Shown here in pieces: positions 62,384-64,000 of a stretch of DNA of 64,000 nucleotides (positions are counted from its first letter, which is position 1; every line of letters begins with the position of its first letter). Made by a program: the position numbers and the translations under genes. This DNA is from Thalassotalea sp. G2M2-11 (GTDB taxonomy: Bacteria; Pseudomonadota; Gammaproteobacteria; Enterobacterales; Alteromonadaceae), in the NCBI RefSeq assembly GCF_017168195.1, contig NZ_JADNYL010000004.1, positions 62,001 through 126,000 of the forward strand, read 5' to 3'. Under the pieces are notes generated by a model. It was not told the origin of the DNA. It saw only the letters and a program-made list of their open reading frames with translations, and ran no database searches.

Positions 62384-62450
62384 TGTTAAATCTTCGTCTA
62401 AAGTCATGCGAATTTGCCGTCATTGGAATTCTTGTAAAAGCCTGATACCC

Positions 62451-62467
62451 AGCAATTAAAGTGCCGA
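62451..62467 (-). promoter_or_regulatory. Sigma54-like promoter TCGGCACTTTAATTGCT
   Basis: CGGCAC and TTGCT at GG-N10-GC spacing, about 70 bases before the Sel1-diheme gene. Strong match apart from C for T before GG. Confidence 0.65.
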
Positions 62468-62496
62468 AATAGCGAAGGAAAGGGGTAATTAGTTTG

Positions 62497-63483
62497 TCAA
62501 ACTGAGCCCGTTGGTGCCAACCAGCTTTTGCGAGTAAATTTTTGCCAGAAAAACCATGAAAGACAAAACACTGTTAATAATGCACAAGCCAATAGATAAG
62601 ACTTGTATGGATCATAATGAACTTTGAAGCCCATCCAAGTTCTCAGTCCATGATAAGTTAGGGTCCCATCTGATAAAATTAACTGTTGCCCTGCTCTTAA
62701 TTTATGTCGGTCTTCACCTGCCCGAATAATTAGGTAATGATTCTCTGGAGGCGTTAATTGTATTGGTTTTCGCTCTGCTAACAGATCATCCTCTGGCTGC
62801 AACATAAACCACAACTCATTCTTGCTGTTTGGTGGTTGCCATGTGTTTGTCTGGCTAAACTCATTAAACAAAAATGGTGGAAAGTTTAATGTACCTGTTT
62901 GCTGAACCAAGCCAGCGTTGCTTTTATCTTGCCAAGAAAATAGGGCGGAATAGCCAACATTACGGGTCACATAGAATCGATAGTGATTAACCACCAATGG
63001 TTGATGCTCACCAACTACCAACTCTCGAACGCCTATATCAGTGTTAGCCAATACTCGGCTACGAATTTTGGTAATAGCTACATAAGGAGTAAATTCAAGC
63101 TGAACCGCTAGATTAGTAAAATCCCCTTGCTTTAGGGAGTAGTGATGAAAAATGCCTTGGGTTTGACCATCTAGCATCCCTGTGAACTCTTCCCCTTCAT
63201 TAAGTTCTACCCAACCATCCAGATAGGTCAACCGGCTTAATGCAACTAAAATCACGGTAGCTAACAGCGTCAGATGAAAGAGTAGTAGAGGAAGATTTTG
63301 TTGAAATGCTTTATTACTGATTATTGCGGCAACTAAATTAGCACTTAGCAAGCTAAGGGGGAAAGACAGTAGCTTGGGATATGACAATTGACCATTATAA
63401 GCAATCATAATTGCTAATAGCAGCAATATCAGCAATAAAAAAGTTAGTTTTAGTGAAGCTAAATATCCTAGCAATGTACGCAT
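62497..63483 (-). CDS. resB: ResB/CcsB-like cytochrome c biogenesis protein (short form)
   Basis: 328 residues from the ATG at 63483, chosen because AGG lies five bases before it; a GTG at 63489 is in frame. Transmembrane segments at ~12-30 (LTFLLLILLLLAIMIAYNG), ~40-58, ~68-85 (LLLFHLTLLATVILVAL) and near the C-terminus (YLLACALLTVFCLSWFFW), with a large periplasmic domain between (YLDGWVELNEGEEFTG, HYRFYVTRNVGYSALFSWQD, LRTWMGFKVHYDPY). That is the ResB layout, but shorter than usual (about 400-550). It should pair with the CcsA-like protein encoded at 59774. It lies 22 bases after the multiheme gene at the window edge. Confidence 0.85.
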   Translation of the reverse strand: MRTLLGYLASLKLTFLLLILLLLAIMIAYNGQLSYPKLLSFPLSLLSANLVAAIISNKAFQQNLPLLLFHLTLLATVILVALSRLTYLDGWVELNEGEEFTGMLDGQTQGIFHHYSLKQGDFTNLAVQLEFTPYVAITKIRSRVLANTDIGVRELVVGEHQPLVVNHYRFYVTRNVGYSALFSWQDKSNAGLVQQTGTLNFPPFLFNEFSQTNTWQPPNSKNELWFMLQPEDDLLAERKPIQLTPPENHYLIIRAGEDRHKLRAGQQLILSDGTLTYHGLRTWMGFKVHYDPYKSYLLACALLTVFCLSWFFWQKFTRKSWLAPTGSV

Positions 63484-63511
63484 GTGCACCTAGGACTCTT
63501 GTGATGAGTTG

Positions 63512-64000
63512 TTAGTCGCATGTATTTTGCATCCAATCGCGGCCATTGTCACTGCCTGACTTTCCACAATCACTCTCTCGCCATTGACCACTTTTGCGCC
63601 AGTTTAGTACCCTTAAGTATGCATTACGATAATATGGACCGTTAGTGAATGCATTACCAGACACATTTGTACCTTCCGGTTGCCCACCTTCAGGGCCAAC
63701 ATCATTTAGGTTGACTAAAAATGCTTTATTTTTCCAGCCATGAGGTAAAGCAACATGACACATGGTACAGCGTAAAGCATCCCTTGGAGAAGCATTGCGA
63801 ATTTTATCCGAGTGTAGTGCATGGCCTTCGCCCTTGTCGGTATCAAAGCCTGAGTTTATTCCGCTTCGATAAGCCGTATTATGACATCTAAAACATAGTT
63901 GATCTGTTCCTGTACTCCCAGAGGTAGCACCATTCCAGTCTCCTTTGAGGATAAAGTTATTTGTCGAGCCATGCGGTCCCCAAGGGTTACTACCCGTTGG
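63512..64000 (-). CDS. Multiheme cytochrome c, C-terminal part (cut by window edge)
   Basis: The frame is open from base 64000 to the stop at 63512, 162 residues, so the N-terminus lies outside the window. Two heme motifs are visible: DQLCFRCHNTAYRSG and LRCTMCHVALPHGWKNKAF. Spare His occur in WGPHGS, GHALHSD and LPHGW. The pattern of CXXCH followed by PHG and long Gly/Asn-rich loops resembles doubled-CXXCH multiheme cytochromes. The C-terminus has two further Cys (ESDCGKSG, QNTCD) that do not form CXXCH, perhaps a disulfide. It shares an operon with the ResB-like gene, which follows at once. Confidence 0.87.
   Translation of the reverse strand, partial: PTGSNPWGPHGSTNNFILKGDWNGATSGSTGTDQLCFRCHNTAYRSGINSGFDTDKGEGHALHSDKIRNASPRDALRCTMCHVALPHGWKNKAFLVNLNDVGPEGGQPEGTNVSGNAFTNGPYYRNAYLRVLNWRKSGQWRESDCGKSGSDNGRDWMQNTCD

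Noticed and set aside
1-64000. CRISPR arrays, tRNA/rRNA genes, prophage, replication origin
   Set aside because: I looked for regular spaced repeats, CCA-ending cloverleaf sequences and phage-type genes and found none that could be supported.

Overview
The window reads as chromosome of an AT-rich marine gammaproteobacterium of the Alteromonadales. A Colwelliaceae member (Colwellia/Thalassotalea type) is most likely, because of a small protein of the Colwellia-associated TIGR02922 type, a TonB-receptor polysaccharide locus, MetE/MetR, and many PAS/GGDEF/EAL and cytochrome genes. I saw no rRNA, tRNA, CRISPR array or phage genes.

Left part (1-18200): a mannan utilization locus. On the minus strand lie a phosphomannomutase (cut by the window edge), an AGE-family mannose isomerase-like protein and a LacI regulator. 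On the plus strand follow a GPH-type sugar symporter, a GH130 mannosylglucose phosphorylase, a cellobiose/mannobiose 2-epimerase, a double GH5 mannanase, glucose-6-phosphate isomerase, a GH26 mannanase lipoprotein with binding modules, and a TonB-dependent receptor. The implied route is: surface mannan cleavage, TonB uptake, periplasmic trimming, symport of mannobiose, epimerization to mannosylglucose, phosphorolysis to Man-1-P and glucose, then entry into glycolysis. A palindrome TGAACCGGTTCA (exact or one mismatch) lies before the isomerase, between lacI and the symporter, and before the GH26 gene, and is the likely LacI operator.

Middle (18200-23300): small genes (coiled coil, TM2/zinc ribbon, NTF2-like), then metE and divergent metR with a perfect MetR box between them.

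Right part (23300-64000): a large c-type cytochrome island with 11 cytochromes and 33 visible CXXCH motifs. It includes a tetraheme protein with exactly four spare His (candidate filament cytochrome), three proteins with c7-type triheme modules (one fused to DUF1566), a membrane-anchored heptaheme protein between two HAMP-like membrane proteins, several class I mono-, di- and triheme cytochromes, one of them with no Met in its mature part, and a partial multiheme protein at the right edge. They are accompanied by an outer-membrane beta-barrel, a parvulin PPIase, Reg_prop and NHL beta-propellers, TlpA-like thioredoxins, ResB/CcsA cytochrome c assembly proteins, a CcmI-like protein, a CuB-less heme-copper-oxidase-like membrane protein, a FixG-type ferredoxin and a P19-like periplasmic metal protein.

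Two histidine kinases and an NtrC-type sigma54 activator sit inside the island. Matches to the sigma54 -24/-12 promoter (GG-N10-GC with TGGC and TTGCW context) precede most of its transcription units. My reading is a sigma54-controlled extracellular or trans-outer-membrane electron transfer system. Electron direction, substrate and filament formation are inference.
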